DNA from: Anaerovorax odorimutans
Lineage (GTDB): Bacteria > Bacillota > Clostridia > Peptostreptococcales > Anaerovoracaceae
Reading direction: 5' to 3'
DNA: 64,000 nucleotides
Assembly (NCBI RefSeq): GCF_024459955.1
Contig: NZ_JANFXK010000008.1
Coordinates: 62,001-126,000, forward strand
Within the stretch, counting starts at the first letter, position 1. Each line of letters opens with the position of its first letter. Of this stretch, positions 29,896 through 39,070 are shown piece by piece. The notes beneath the pieces were generated by a model. That model worked only from the letters and a program-made list of their open reading frames with translations. It searched no databases and was not told the origin of the DNA. The position numbers and the translations under genes are program-made.

Positions 29896-30988
29896 TAAAA
29901 GTCTCCCCTTTAATTTCATTCGATTTGTTTTCAAAGTAAATCCGGTTGTAGCTCACTGCTTCCGAATCAGGTTTGAAAACAGCCGCGCGTTCATTGCAGT
30001 CTTTTGCCTTTTCCCACTGCCCCAGCCGGTCGTAGCAGACAGCCAATTGCAGATTGGGGACATACCCATAACAGTCCTCCTGAACAAAGCCTCCCGACTT
30101 GAGATCCGGCTTTCTGCTCCTTGCCGTCTCATACCAGAAGACTGCTTCTTTCAGCCTGTTTCTGTCCATAAAGTATTCTCCCAGCCGGCAGCAAATCTCC
30201 GCACGGGGTTCATCAAGCTCCAGGCTCTTAATTAGGGCACGCAGAGCAAGGGTCTCTTCTCCCTTTTGCAGATAGCAAACCGACAGCAATTTGCACGCTT
30301 CCAATTTATTTTCAATCCACCCATCGTCTTGGTCCATAAAATCCTCCAGGGCTCCAATCGCATCATCATATCGCTCATGAAAATACAATTCCTGCCCGTA
30401 ATAGAACATCTGACGGGGCGGCAGTATTATCCCTGACTGTTTTTTTCTTTCAAGGATTCGAAGATTGCGGTTCGGATCGCCCGCCCGCATCTTCCTGTGA
30501 GTCACAGAAGCATCCTTATACAAAATTTTACCGGACGGGGTAATCGCCTCATGCACTTCGCCTTCCCAGCGAAAGCCGCTATGATTTCTGATGATCCGTT
30601 CTCTATTATAGCTGAACACCGGGTTTCCGCTTTCGTCAAAGGCCGTATGATAGGGCAGCATGATAATGTCCTCGCTGCCGTCCATCTCCGCCTTTATATT
30701 CAAGAACTTTTCCCGGTCTTCTTCCAAAATCACATCGTCCGCGTCCAGCCACATGCAATAGTCCATGCCTGCTTTGGAAAAAGAATAGTTTCTGGCTGCC
30801 GCAAAATCATCCCGCCAGGTAAACGAATAAACATTATCCGTAAACCTACGGGCAATTGCTGCGGTTTCGTCAGCAGATCCGGTGTCAACAATGATAATTT
30901 CATCTACCAGGTCCTTTGCTGATAATAAACATCTTTCCAGAACGTCTTCCTCATCCTTTACAATCATACACAGACTAATGGTAACCAT
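29885..30988 (-). CDS. Family 2 glycosyltransferase with TPR-like C-terminus
   Basis: 367 residues. Residues 1-~200 are a GT-A domain ([20 protein letters not shown], then [12 protein letters not shown] and the DXD-type metal motif LDADD near 90). The C-terminal half is helical, with TPR-like units ([20 protein letters not shown]). Its end overlaps the collagen-like start by 11 bases, so the two are co-translated; the obvious target is the Thr-rich Gly-X-Y region, as in other bacterial collagens. GGGAGG precedes the ATG. Confidence 0.88.
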   Translation of the reverse strand: MVTISLCMIVKDEEDVLERCLLSAKDLVDEIIIVDTGSADETAAIARRFTDNVYSFTWRDDFAAARNYSFSKAGMDYCMWLDADDVILEEDREKFLNIKAEMDGSEDIIMLPYHTAFDESGNPVFSYNRERIIRNHSGFRWEGEVHEAITPSGKILYKDASVTHRKMRAGDPNRNLRILERKKQSGIILPPRQMFYYGQELYFHERYDDAIGALEDFMDQDDGWIENKLEACKLLSVCYLQKGEETLALRALIKSLELDEPRAEICCRLGEYFMDRNRLKEAVFWYETARSRKPDLKSGGFVQEDCYGYVPNLQLAVCYDRLGQWEKAKDCNERAAVFKPDSEAVSYNRIYFENKSNEIKGETFNEL

Positions 30989-31023
30989 GCTTATCCCTCC
31001 CGTTTACTTCTCTGACTTCTTAA

Positions 31024-31051
31024 TATCCTATGCAGCAGGAGGAAAAAAGGT
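31024..31051 (-). promoter_or_regulatory. Possible sporulation-type (sigma-K/E-like) promoter of the glycosyltransferase-collagen pair
   Basis: Minus strand CATAGGATA (31032-31024) fits the sigma-K -10 pattern CATANNNTA, and an AC lies 17 bases upstream (31051-31050). It overlaps an inverted repeat AGCAGGA-N10-TCCTGCT. The rest of the gap to 31316 holds no gene I can support; a short AAAGG/CCTTT hairpin lies near 31110. Confidence 0.3.
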
Positions 31052-31316
31052 CCTGCTACAAAGCAGCCAAAGGGAAACGACTACGACTTCACCACCCTGT
31101 TATAAAAATGAAAGGTTTTAGCCTTTTTTATATCAAAACTAGCAGGTTCAGGCGATGATGGGATGAGGAAATGCGGCTTCAGGCGCTTTTCGCCCGTTAT
31201 GCACGCCGCAAAGCCCATAAAAAAATATAAAAACAGGGATAAAATGCAAATTTTATATCAGATCGTTATGGAACGAAAAAGTGTAGCGCCTTGAGCAATC
31301 CCCTGCACAATGAAAA

Positions 31317-31342
31317 GGACCGCTGAATATTTTCAACGGTCC
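31317..31342 (-). terminator. Terminator of the M20-MFS operon
   Basis: GGACCG-N14-CGGTCC, extended by TGAA/TTCA inside, lies 40 bases after the MFS stop and is followed on the minus strand by TTTTCATT. The same GGACCGTTGAA stem is used after the tRNA at 36983. Confidence 0.8.
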
Positions 31343-31381
31343 AAGGCAGCGGAAGCGCTTTACCTTCTGTAGGATTAAGTA

Positions 31382-32635
31382 TTAATAGTTATATTTTTTT
31401 CTCATCTGGAAGCAAGCCAGTCGGATAATCATTACCAGAACCATTGCGGCAGCAGCCATCCACCAGAATGCTACATAGCTTCCTGTAATATCATACACAG
31501 CCGCAGCGATCATTCCGCCGAATGCCCCTCCCAGGTTAGTAGCCATATTCATAGCCGCTACGATATTGCCATAGTCTTTTTCTCCGAATAATGCATTAAC
31601 CAGCAACGGCGGGCAAACCGTAATGCCGCCTCCGCCAATTCCATAGCAGATTACGGCTCCCCAAACGAATACATGTGGGTTTAACGGCGTCAAGGCCAGG
31701 AATACAAATTGTAGACCGAAGATCAGAGCTGCGAACACTGAACCAAATTTTGTTCCCAATTTATCGCTGAGAAATCCGATCACGACTTTGCCTACTGCCA
31801 GCATCCCCAGGTTAAAGGATGCGATCATTGCTGCCGTTTGCGTCGAAAATCCTACTTGTATGAAAAACGGCGCTGAGTTAAATAAGATTGCGCTGGAACC
31901 AAATACCGTAAGTGTCGCAGTGGCGGCAATCAGCCAAAACATAGGGGTTCTCATCGCTTCTTTGATCATCATTCCCTTTTTCTCTGTTTCCACAGAAGTT
32001 TCGCCTTCGGTTTCGCCCATCCTCACAAATCCCTTTTCTTCAGGGGTTTTTACAATGGCCAGTACGGAAACCACAGCTACCAGAGCAAAGATTCCAGCCA
32101 GGGTATAATAGCCCATACGCCAGCCTGAGGCCTGAATGACACTGTTGAGAATCGGCAGAAGCAGCAGACCGCCCAAACCGCTCCCGATAAAGGTCGCACC
32201 CATCACCGTGCCTCTTATCTTGCCGCCGAACCAGTTGTTAATAATAATTGAGATCGGCAGAACAGTACAGTTGGAAAATCCAATGCCCAGGAGAATAGCG
32301 CCAATATAGAACCAATAGATGGAACCTGCGTTGGCAAGGAGCAAATAACCTCCAACCGAACATAGAGCCGATATAAAGACGATTAATCGAATATTTCCTT
32401 TAGCCATTCTTTTTCCAAAATACGCCGTTACCAATACACTGAAAATAGTCAGAATCGTTGTATAGAGTGTAAACTGTGTACGGCCAACGCCCAGATCCTC
32501 CGTAACAGGAATGACAAAGACGCTTGTTATGGATACCGAGCCGACATACGCCAGCAGCATCATTAGAAATCCTACTACTACCATGATCCAGCCGTAATAA
32601 AAACGGCCATTCTGTTTTAACCCAACATTATTCAT
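31382..32635 (-). CDS. MFS transporter, OFA (oxalate/formate antiporter)-like
   Basis: 417 residues, 12 membrane helices, with the N-terminal FYYGWIMVVVGFLMMLLAYV typical of OFA-type carriers and a central charged loop (TEGETSVETEKKGMM) between the two six-helix halves. It follows the M20 amidohydrolase by 12 bases and should be transcribed with it from the sigma-54 promoter at 34102. It probably imports the amide that the amidohydrolase cleaves or exports a product. The substrate is not identifiable. Confidence 0.88.
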   Translation of the reverse strand: MNNVGLKQNGRFYYGWIMVVVGFLMMLLAYVGSVSITSVFVIPVTEDLGVGRTQFTLYTTILTIFSVLVTAYFGKRMAKGNIRLIVFISALCSVGGYLLLANAGSIYWFYIGAILLGIGFSNCTVLPISIIINNWFGGKIRGTVMGATFIGSGLGGLLLLPILNSVIQASGWRMGYYTLAGIFALVAVVSVLAIVKTPEEKGFVRMGETEGETSVETEKKGMMIKEAMRTPMFWLIAATATLTVFGSSAILFNSAPFFIQVGFSTQTAAMIASFNLGMLAVGKVVIGFLSDKLGTKFGSVFAALIFGLQFVFLALTPLNPHVFVWGAVICYGIGGGGITVCPPLLVNALFGEKDYGNIVAAMNMATNLGGAFGGMIAAAVYDITGSYVAFWWMAAAAMVLVMIIRLACFQMRKKYNY

Positions 32636-32647
32636 TGCTTTCCTCCA

Positions 32648-34048
32648 TTATCTGTACGGTTTCATTGCTTCGTGGTTAATATCGCAGGCTGGTTTTGTCT
32701 CTTCTGAGAAGAGCGGAACGTAAGTCCTGCCTGCCAGTCTTTCTTTTAATTCTGCTTTTGCCTGTTCGATCAGCTCTGGGCTTTCCAGCATATCAGCAGC
32801 TGTGCAGGCCAGCAGCTTGGCAGCAGCGGTCATAGCCTTTTTACCCATAGAGCCGCCGGCGCACTTGGCCACTACCCAGTTATGCCAGCCTACACCTACT
32901 GGCGCCAGCTCTACTAATGCCAGCTCCATTGGCGCGAACCAACTGTATTCGGAAGAGTCCGTAACCGACATGCTTCTGAATTCCACTGGTTCCAGATCCA
33001 TCTTCATTCCGGTTTCTGGGGCTCCGCAGGCCTTTTGCAGCGCTTTTGCCGCCTCGATTTCATCCTCACTGTACTGCGGTGGACCTACAAGCTTAAAATT
33101 GTCATACATAACATGAGAGATAACCTCATTTGGAATCTTTTCGTGTGTTACAGTGATTACTTCTTTCTCTACCGTCGTCCCTGTAGCTGTAGCAGCTCCC
33201 TCAGCACAGGCGTCTACTCTCGGAAGAAGCGCCTCGACCTGATCGGCGTTAATCAATCTTCCAATGACCCATATGGTTGATTTGTCCGGTACTACGTTCG
33301 GGAAACCTGTACCCACATCCGGGAAGGAGTAGTTAAGGGTTGATTCGGCATCCACCTTGCCCGGAGGCATATGTTCTCTCAGCATCTCCAAAGCGCTCCC
33401 CATCAGCAAAGCGCCATCCAGTGCACTGCGGCCGTGCCACGGGGCGTTTCCATGGGCGGTGTTTCCTTTGAAATGGTACTTAATATTGAAGTAGGCGCTG
33501 CATTCAGCAAAGCCTGAACGATTCATCGTCATCGGGTGCCAATCCAGGAAGAAGTCAACACCTTTAAAACATCCTGCCTTTGCCATGAAAGGTTTACCGA
33601 TGCACAGTTCCTCAGCCGGGGTACCGAATACTTTAATGGTTCCTGTGATACCCTTTTCGATCATTGCTTCTTTCAGCGCTGAGGCGGCCATAATGCCTCC
33701 GGTCCCCAGCAGATTGTGCCCGCATCCATGTCCCGGCCCGCCTTCTACCAGCGGTTTTTTCTCCACAGCATCCTTATCCTGTGAAAGTCCCGGCAGACAA
33801 TCGAACTCTGCGCTAAAACCAACTACCGGGCTTCCCTGTCCCCAGGTCGCAATGAATGCGGTAGGCATTTCGGCCACTCCTGCTTCTACTTCAAATCCGT
33901 TGCGCTTTGCCAATTCCTGCAGCGCCTGGCTGGATGCGTATTCTTCCATCCCCAGCTCCGGGTTTTCCCATAGCTGGTCCGCGATCTGATAAAACTGATC
34001 CTTATTTTTTTCTACCCAATCCAAAATAAATGTTTTTTCCTTTTCCAT
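32648..34048 (-). CDS. M20-family amidohydrolase (AbgB-like)
   Basis: 466-residue di-metal aminoacylase/peptidase-like hydrolase. Metal-site segments: GPGHGCGHNLLGTGG (about 106-120), FGTPAEELCIGKP and the His in FFLDWHPMT. A dimerisation lid follows. Closest in look to AbgB (aminobenzoyl-glutamate utilization protein B) and related amidohydrolases, but the true substrate is unknown. The start ATG at 34048 has an AAAGGA site. First gene after a sigma-54 promoter, with the MFS carrier downstream and a sigma-54 activator divergent. Confidence 0.88.
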   Translation of the reverse strand: MEKEKTFILDWVEKNKDQFYQIADQLWENPELGMEEYASSQALQELAKRNGFEVEAGVAEMPTAFIATWGQGSPVVGFSAEFDCLPGLSQDKDAVEKKPLVEGGPGHGCGHNLLGTGGIMAASALKEAMIEKGITGTIKVFGTPAEELCIGKPFMAKAGCFKGVDFFLDWHPMTMNRSGFAECSAYFNIKYHFKGNTAHGNAPWHGRSALDGALLMGSALEMLREHMPPGKVDAESTLNYSFPDVGTGFPNVVPDKSTIWVIGRLINADQVEALLPRVDACAEGAATATGTTVEKEVITVTHEKIPNEVISHVMYDNFKLVGPPQYSEDEIEAAKALQKACGAPETGMKMDLEPVEFRSMSVTDSSEYSWFAPMELALVELAPVGVGWHNWVVAKCAGGSMGKKAMTAAAKLLACTAADMLESPELIEQAKAELKERLAGRTYVPLFSEETKPACDINHEAMKPYR

Positions 34049-34101
34049 AATTCTGTCCTTTCGTCCTTAATCGGATATTTTTTATTGATGCCCTTATTAA
34101 G

Positions 34102-34117
34102 AGCAAATCCCATGCCA
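34102..34117 (-). promoter_or_regulatory. Sigma-54 promoter of the M20-MFS operon
   Basis: Minus strand TGGCAT-GGGAT-TTGCT matches the -24/-12 consensus with correct spacing. The transcript should start near 34091, about 43 bases before the M20 start. Confidence 0.8.
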
Positions 34118-34171
34118 TGTTAGAATTGTTTGAAATTTCAACGTTTTCAAAGGGCAGCGTCCTTCTTTCTC

Positions 34172-34258
34172 AACCCAAAGTTGGGTTTTTCTGGTTTTTA
34201 AATGCATACATCCCCTTTATTTTCTAAGGATTTTTTGCCATAAACCCGGAATTGGGTT
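34172..34258. promoter_or_regulatory. Twin palindromic activator sites (UAS) for the M20-MFS promoter
   Basis: AACCCAAAGTTGGGTT (34172-34187) and AACCCGGAATTGGGTT (34243-34258) are 16-bp palindromes starting 71 bases apart. A half-site TTGGGTT follows at 34270-34276. They lie about 80-165 bases upstream of the predicted transcript start, the usual place for sigma-54 activator binding, and next to the activator gene. Confidence 0.75.
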
Positions 34259-34354
34259 GTAAGTCGTTTTTGGGTTTTCCTTTAATTGTATATCCTCCCT
34301 ACCGGAAGCCGTGATATAATATAGCCAGTAATTAAATGACAGTGAGGTGGCTTT

Positions 34355-35872
34355 ATGGAAAAGCAGACAGAAGAAAAAATAGTTCTGGACGAGATACGAA
34401 AAATACTGGAATGGGAAGATCCTTTTCACATGCCGGCAACCTGTGATATTCCCTGCCCGGAAGAATTTCGCAGTCTTCTTGATGAGGTCAAACGTCTTAA
34501 AATGGAAAATTACGATTTGAACTGCGCACTGGAGTCATCGGCAGACAGTATCCACATTACTGACGGAGAAGGCAATGTACTGCGGGTAAATGCAGTATTT
34601 GAAAAATCCACTGGTGAAAAAAGGGAAAACATTATCGGCAGAAACGTACGTTATGCGGAAGCGGAGCAAATCTACGTTCCCTCTGTCGTGCGCCTGTGCA
34701 TCAACGAGCGGAGAAAGCTGACTATGATCCAGAGAACCCCGAAAGCAGGCCCCAAGAGCGATGCCATTACTACCTCTACTCCAATTTTTGACGACAATGG
34801 AAATATATTCCGTGTAATCAGCAACGCTCGGCCTCTGAATTATTTTTCACTTATTTATGATTATTTTCACGATGTCAGAGACAACAATCTGGACAGCCCG
34901 TCCGGTATCGAGCTTTCATCTAAGGACCCTGAAATGCAAAGCCTCATCACTACGGCCCATCATATCGCACAGGTGTCATCAGGAGTGCTGATCACCGGAG
35001 AATCCGGTACCGGCAAAAGCCTTCTTGCCCGCTATATTCGCGAACACAGCAGCCGCAGCGAGCATCGCTTCGTTGAACTTAACTGTGCGGCGATTCCTGA
35101 ATCGCTGATGGAATCGGAGCTCTTTGGATATGAAGCCGGTGCTTTTACCGGCGCCAGCGCTGGCGGAAAGCAGGGCCTCATTGAATTGGCCCACCATGGT
35201 ACGCTCTTTCTTGACGAAATTGGCGATATGCCTCTGTCTCTGCAGGCAAAGCTGCTGCAGGTGCTTCAAAACAAACGTATCACCCGCGTCGGCGGCTCTA
35301 AAGAAATTGATGTAGATATCCGTATCATCAGTGCCACGCATCAGGATTTAGAGGCAATGATTAAAAACGATCAGTTCCGGCAGGATCTTTATTACCGACT
35401 CAATATTATACCTCTGGAGCTTCCGCCTCTGCGTCAGAGAACAGCTGATATTGTTCCTCTGACCGAGCAGTTTGTAGCTCAGTTTAACTCCAACAACCAT
35501 AAGGAGGTTGTGGTCTCTAAGGCAGCCTACGCCCGCCTTTTGCGCTACAACTGGCCCGGCAACATACGTGAGCTGGAAAATCTCATGGAACGGCTGGTCG
35601 CGACAAACCGCGATGGCTTTATTAAAGAAGAAGATCTTCCGGAAAACATTCGCTATGGAGATCTGTCCGAGGGGCTTGCTAAAATCAGAGAAAGAAGAGC
35701 GACGCTCCCGGATATTATGGAAGACCTGGAACGGCAGATTATCAAAGATGCTTATCAGAAATACAAAAACAGTTACAAGGTGGCGGAGGTTCTGGGCATC
35801 AGCCAGTCCGGGGCCAACCGGAAGATTATGAAATATGTGACGAAAAGCAATGGAGCTCTGAAAAAGGAATAG
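34355..35872 (+). CDS. Sigma-54-dependent activator (PAS-AAA+-Fis HTH)
   Basis: 505 residues. PAS sensor at about 55-165 (ALESSADSIHITDGEGNVLR at its start), AAA+ domain at about 190-425 with Walker A GESGTGKS, a canonical sigma-54 loop GAFTGA and LFLDEI, and a C-terminal Fis-type HTH (VAEVLGISQSGANRKIMKYV). Divergent from the M20-MFS operon, which has a sigma-54 promoter and twin palindromes, so it is the likely activator. Its own promoter may be an extended -10 (TGATATAAT, about 34311-34319). The ligand is unknown. Confidence 0.92.
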   Translation: MEKQTEEKIVLDEIRKILEWEDPFHMPATCDIPCPEEFRSLLDEVKRLKMENYDLNCALESSADSIHITDGEGNVLRVNAVFEKSTGEKRENIIGRNVRYAEAEQIYVPSVVRLCINERRKLTMIQRTPKAGPKSDAITTSTPIFDDNGNIFRVISNARPLNYFSLIYDYFHDVRDNNLDSPSGIELSSKDPEMQSLITTAHHIAQVSSGVLITGESGTGKSLLARYIREHSSRSEHRFVELNCAAIPESLMESELFGYEAGAFTGASAGGKQGLIELAHHGTLFLDEIGDMPLSLQAKLLQVLQNKRITRVGGSKEIDVDIRIISATHQDLEAMIKNDQFRQDLYYRLNIIPLELPPLRQRTADIVPLTEQFVAQFNSNNHKEVVVSKAAYARLLRYNWPGNIRELENLMERLVATNRDGFIKEEDLPENIRYGDLSEGLAKIRERRATLPDIMEDLERQIIKDAYQKYKNSYKVAEVLGISQSGANRKIMKYVTKSNGALKKE

Positions 35873-35943
35873 GAGCTACAATTGATTTTAACAATTAAGG
35901 GGGACAGGGATTTCTGTTATTACTATAATTTTAGGAGGAAGTT

Positions 35944-36537
35944 ATGAAACGAATCGCAAAAATTACGGCTTTGTGCTTGGTGCTCTTTGTCGGATGCGCC
36001 TTTACCATTCCTGCGATGGCGGGGACGCTGGAATCCCATGCCGCTTCAAAAATCAAGCTCAGCAAAACTAAAGCGACGGTTACAAAGGGAAAGACCCTGC
36101 AGCTCAAAGTCAAGGGCACAAAAAAGAAAGTAAAGTGGACCAGCAGTAAAAAATCGGTTGCAACTGTCAGCAAAAAAGGCAAAGTCATTGCCAAGAAAAC
36201 AGGAAAAACCATCATTACCGCCAAGGTTGGGAAAAAGAAGCTGAAATGCAAAATTACTGTATATCCGAATTACAAAAAGCAACTTGTGGGCGGTATATGG
36301 CAGGGCCCCTGGGGTTCCAATTCTTATGTACAATTTGAATTTACAAAATCCGGGCATTTCTATTTTTCCTTATATGATGATTACGATGGCAACTACACAG
36401 AGGGACGCTACTGGGTAAAAGGAAACAAACTCAAGCTCGATACAGATGAGACATATACGATAAAGTCAATTAAGAATAATATATTAACCTTAAAAACGTA
36501 TTGGGGTACTTTTAAATTAGAACGGGGCTCTGTATAA
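35944..36537 (+). CDS. Secreted Ig-like (Big_2) domain protein
   Basis: 197 residues with a signal peptide (MKRIAKITALCLVLFVGCAF, cleavage probably after PAMA near 27). Residues ~35-107 form a lysine-rich bacterial Ig-like Big_2 domain (VKWTSSKKSVATVSKKGKVI). The rest is a small beta-rich domain with repeated Tyr/Lys strands, of no family I recognise. Probably binds outside the cell. AGGAGGAAGTT precedes the ATG, the same leader as the next gene. Confidence 0.75.
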   Translation: MKRIAKITALCLVLFVGCAFTIPAMAGTLESHAASKIKLSKTKATVTKGKTLQLKVKGTKKKVKWTSSKKSVATVSKKGKVIAKKTGKTIITAKVGKKKLKCKITVYPNYKKQLVGGIWQGPWGSNSYVQFEFTKSGHFYFSLYDDYDGNYTEGRYWVKGNKLKLDTDETYTIKSIKNNILTLKTYWGTFKLERGSV

Positions 36538-36585
36538 CCAATACTAATGTTACCGTTATATTTATTATATTTTTAGGAGGAAGTT

Positions 36586-36969
36586 ATGAAAAAAATTACT
36601 GCGTTAGTCTTATCGTTACTGCTATGCTTTGCTATGGCCGGCTGCGGCGGCTCTGGCTCGGACCAGGCGAAACCAACGATTGAAAAGAGCGTTGATGCAT
36701 TGGCCGAATACTTAGAGCTTACAGATCCGACAGACTCCTTTTTCGCAATGATCGGGGCTGAGGATGGCAAGAAATATGAGGATGGTAAAATTGAGATTTA
36801 CAAGTTTGACACCGCCTCAGACGCTTATAAAGACATGGAGAAAAATAAGACGATCATGAATATGCCGGTGGCCGGAATCAAAGACGGCATGGTCCTCTTT
36901 ATTCAGGATGATTATCCCGGAGATACTGAAGGTTTGACGAAAAAATTTAATGAGGTGGAATTTAAATAA
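36586..36969 (+). CDS. Small lipoprotein, unknown function
   Basis: 127 residues with a lipoprotein signal (MKKITALVLSLLLCF then AMAGC). The mature part is acidic and mixed alpha/beta (EKSVDALAEYLELTDPTDSF). No family recognised. It lies 48 bases after the Big_2 protein and shares the same TTTTAGGAGGAAGTTATGAA start context, suggesting a common origin of the leaders or co-transcription. Confidence 0.7.
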   Translation: MKKITALVLSLLLCFAMAGCGGSGSDQAKPTIEKSVDALAEYLELTDPTDSFFAMIGAEDGKKYEDGKIEIYKFDTASDAYKDMEKNKTIMNMPVAGIKDGMVLFIQDDYPGDTEGLTKKFNEVEFK

Positions 36970-36982
36970 GCCACATAAGAAA

Positions 36983-37007
36983 GGACCGTTGAATCATTCA
37001 ACGGTCC
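36983..37007 (-). terminator. Hairpin after tRNA-Pro
   Basis: A perfect palindrome, GGACCGTTGAAT-C-ATTCAACGGTCC. On the minus strand it follows the tRNA directly and is followed by TTTCTTAT, so it probably ends the tRNA transcript. It also lies just after the plus-strand lipoprotein gene. Confidence 0.8.
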
Positions 37008-37011
37008 AAAG

Positions 37012-37088
37012 TGGTCGAGGCAGCAGGATTCGAACCTGTGGCCTTTGCGTCCCGAACGCAACGCTCTACCAAGCTGAGCTATGCCTCG
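37012..37088 (-). tRNA. tRNA-Pro (anticodon CGG)
   Basis: The minus strand folds into a full cloverleaf: acceptor CGAGGCA/TGCCTCG, D-arm GCTC...GAGC, anticodon stem TTGCG/CGCAA with loop TTCGGGA, T-loop TTCGAAT, and encoded CCA. The anticodon CGG reads proline codon CCG. It stands alone, with its own terminator. Confidence 0.96.
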
Positions 37089-37161
37089 CCCTGACTTAAT
37101 ATATTATACACGTTTGAGAAAAAATTGAAAGCCTTTTTTTCAAACATCTTAAACTTTTTTT

Positions 37162-38133
37162 CTATTTTTGTTCCTTCATCTGTTTTTCGATTTCTTTATA
37201 TACGGTCCTGGCATCATCCACGTGCGGATTATACCGATCTTCAGTCCTATGGGCGTGGGTAGATATGCAGACATACTCGCACCCCTCAATCTTTGCGATT
37301 GATGCCAGGCAAAGCTCCGCCCGGGTGGTATTGCCCAATTTTCCGCCGAACACGCCTGCCCGATCCGCGCCGAAACGCCGAACAGCCGCGTTTCGGATCG
37401 TGCGCGTCTCATCGCATTTATTGGTCGGCTCTATCTTATAAGTATAGCTGGCGAATATACTACGAAAATGTTTATTTTTCAGTGCGTATTTCGTCAGCTT
37501 CATCCAATCGCTCACCGTCGTAAAGCAGGCCGGGTTGTCCAATCCGATGCAGTTTCCGAAGGTCGTGTCCTCCATGCCCAGTTCTTTCGCCTTTTCATTC
37601 ATCAGCTTTACAAATTTATCCTCAGAACCGGACACCTTCCGGGCCAGGGTGAGGCAGCATTCCGCCCCGGATTTGTACAACATGCCGTACAGCAAATCTT
37701 CCACAGTAAGGCGCTCTCCGTCCTCGAATCCCGCCACTGCGATTCCTGATCCGTGGAGATAAGTGTAAATATCATGGGGGATCTTTATGCGCTCATTAAA
37801 ATCCTCCGTATTCTCGATAACCACCAGGGCTGTCATCATTTTCGCCAAAGAAGCCGGACGGGTTTTCTCGCCTGCGGCCTTTTTGAACAGCACTTTATCG
37901 TGTGTCAGGTCCATGACGATCATATGATCGCTGAAAACCTCCGCATCGATGGATTCCAGAGGTTTCTTTTCCACATTCCGAGAGCTTGCCGCATCCTCAG
38001 CGCCGCCGCTGCCTACCAGACTGCGGACGATGAACCAGCCGTTGGCAACCAACACCACAGCCAGCAGACATGCAATGACTGCTAAAAGTTTTTTTCTTCG
38101 TGCACGCTTCTTTTCACTTCTGTCCTGCCGCAT
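37162..38133 (-). CDS. D-alanyl-D-alanine carboxypeptidase (DacA/PBP5-like)
   Basis: Trims the last D-Ala from peptidoglycan stem peptides. 323 residues from ATG 38133; a GTG 20 codons upstream lacks a ribosome site. An N-terminal membrane anchor (KKLLAVIACLLAVVLVANGW) is followed by the S11 peptidase domain: SLAK (Ser-X-X-Lys) in RPASLAKMMTAL, the second motif region KSGAECC where SxN is usual, and GGKLGNTTRAELC where KTG is usual. The two variant motifs make catalytic status somewhat uncertain. A monocistronic gene on the minus strand. Confidence 0.82.
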   Translation of the reverse strand: MRQDRSEKKRARRKKLLAVIACLLAVVLVANGWFIVRSLVGSGGAEDAASSRNVEKKPLESIDAEVFSDHMIVMDLTHDKVLFKKAAGEKTRPASLAKMMTALVVIENTEDFNERIKIPHDIYTYLHGSGIAVAGFEDGERLTVEDLLYGMLYKSGAECCLTLARKVSGSEDKFVKLMNEKAKELGMEDTTFGNCIGLDNPACFTTVSDWMKLTKYALKNKHFRSIFASYTYKIEPTNKCDETRTIRNAAVRRFGADRAGVFGGKLGNTTRAELCLASIAKIEGCEYVCISTHAHRTEDRYNPHVDDARTVYKEIEKQMKEQK

Positions 38134-38341
38134 CCTTCTGCCCTTTCCTATCCGGTTCTTTTTACCTTCCGATATCCCGCCGAGGGGACACACTTTTATT
38201 TATCTTACCACGTTCTTCACCCGGCGTCCATATCCGGGCCGCTGCTTTTCTCTCCTCATTTGCCCCGAACCTTCCCTTCCTTCTTTTACTGTGATAAAAT
38301 ACGAATACTTACTTAATGCGGAAAGGAAAGGATTTTTGATA

Positions 38342-39070
38342 ATGTGGCAGTTATATGACCGGCTGATCGAAGCCGTACCGGAAAATATTCACGTAGACCA
38401 TATTCACGCAGGGCCGACCTGGACCATTGTCCACGCGGGGCCATACTGCGGCTTCGCAGTCACCGTCAATGAACAGGAAGCGGAAATTCCATGTTTTTCC
38501 CATCTGATCGGAAAGGATTTGCGGTCAGCTGCGGCCCTTTGCAAGTCCTGGGACTTCCTTGAGGCCAGCGTCGGCACAGCCGCATTGAACGCTTATCACA
38601 ACAGTCCTGCCGTAGCCCTTTCCGTGCCCGGTATGACCTGTACGAGAAACGCCTTCACCGATTATGCCGCTGCCGTAAAAGACAAAAAAGCAGCTGTTAT
38701 CGGCCATTTCTTTCATCTTGAAAAGTTTCTCACCGAAGCCGCCTGTGTTTCCGTTTTGGAACGCAGACCCTGGCCGGGCGATTATCCGGACTCTGCCTGT
38801 GAATATATCCTGCCCGGGCAGGATTACGTTTTTATTACCGGGTCGGCCTTCATCAATAAGACACTGCCCCGGCTGCTGCAGCTTTGTCAGGACGCCCGTG
38901 CGGTCGTTCTGGGGCCCAGCACTCCCATGTCGCCCCTGCTCTTTGACTATGGCGCGGACGAGCTCTCCGGTCTGCTGCCCGACTACCTTCCTTTGGACAA
39001 AGTCCCTGGGGTAGGTGCCGGAAACGTCAAAATATCCCAACATGGGCAGCGGGTGCGGCTCTGCCTATAA
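38342..39070 (+). CDS. DUF4213/DUF364 family protein (putative heavy-metal chelation)
   Basis: 242 residues from ATG 38342 (AAGGAAAGG site); the open frame continues far upstream but that part is out of coding pattern. The N-terminal part (about 1-85) matches DUF4213, and the C-terminal part (about 100-240) has the Rossmann-like DUF364 fold with PGMTCTRNAFTDYAAAVKD, and ITGSAFINKTLPRLLQLC. The family is linked by name to metal chelation without firm proof. The 3' end overlaps the converging NTP-transferase gene by six bases. Its presence beside XdhC and a molybdenum enzyme suggests a cofactor-related role. Confidence 0.8.
   Translation: MWQLYDRLIEAVPENIHVDHIHAGPTWTIVHAGPYCGFAVTVNEQEAEIPCFSHLIGKDLRSAAALCKSWDFLEASVGTAALNAYHNSPAVALSVPGMTCTRNAFTDYAAAVKDKKAAVIGHFFHLEKFLTEAACVSVLERRPWPGDYPDSACEYILPGQDYVFITGSAFINKTLPRLLQLCQDARAVVLGPSTPMSPLLFDYGADELSGLLPDYLPLDKVPGVGAGNVKISQHGQRVRLCL

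Noticed and set aside
28747-29898. Long plus-strand open frame rich in Cys, Trp and Arg, and other frames over the same place
   Set aside because: Mirror images of the Gly-X-Y repeat of the collagen-like gene; repeat codons keep several frames open.
37949-38341. N-terminal extension of the DUF364-type protein
   Set aside because: The extension overlaps the opposite-strand carboxypeptidase gene and lacks a ribosome site; ATG 38342 has one and fits the family length.
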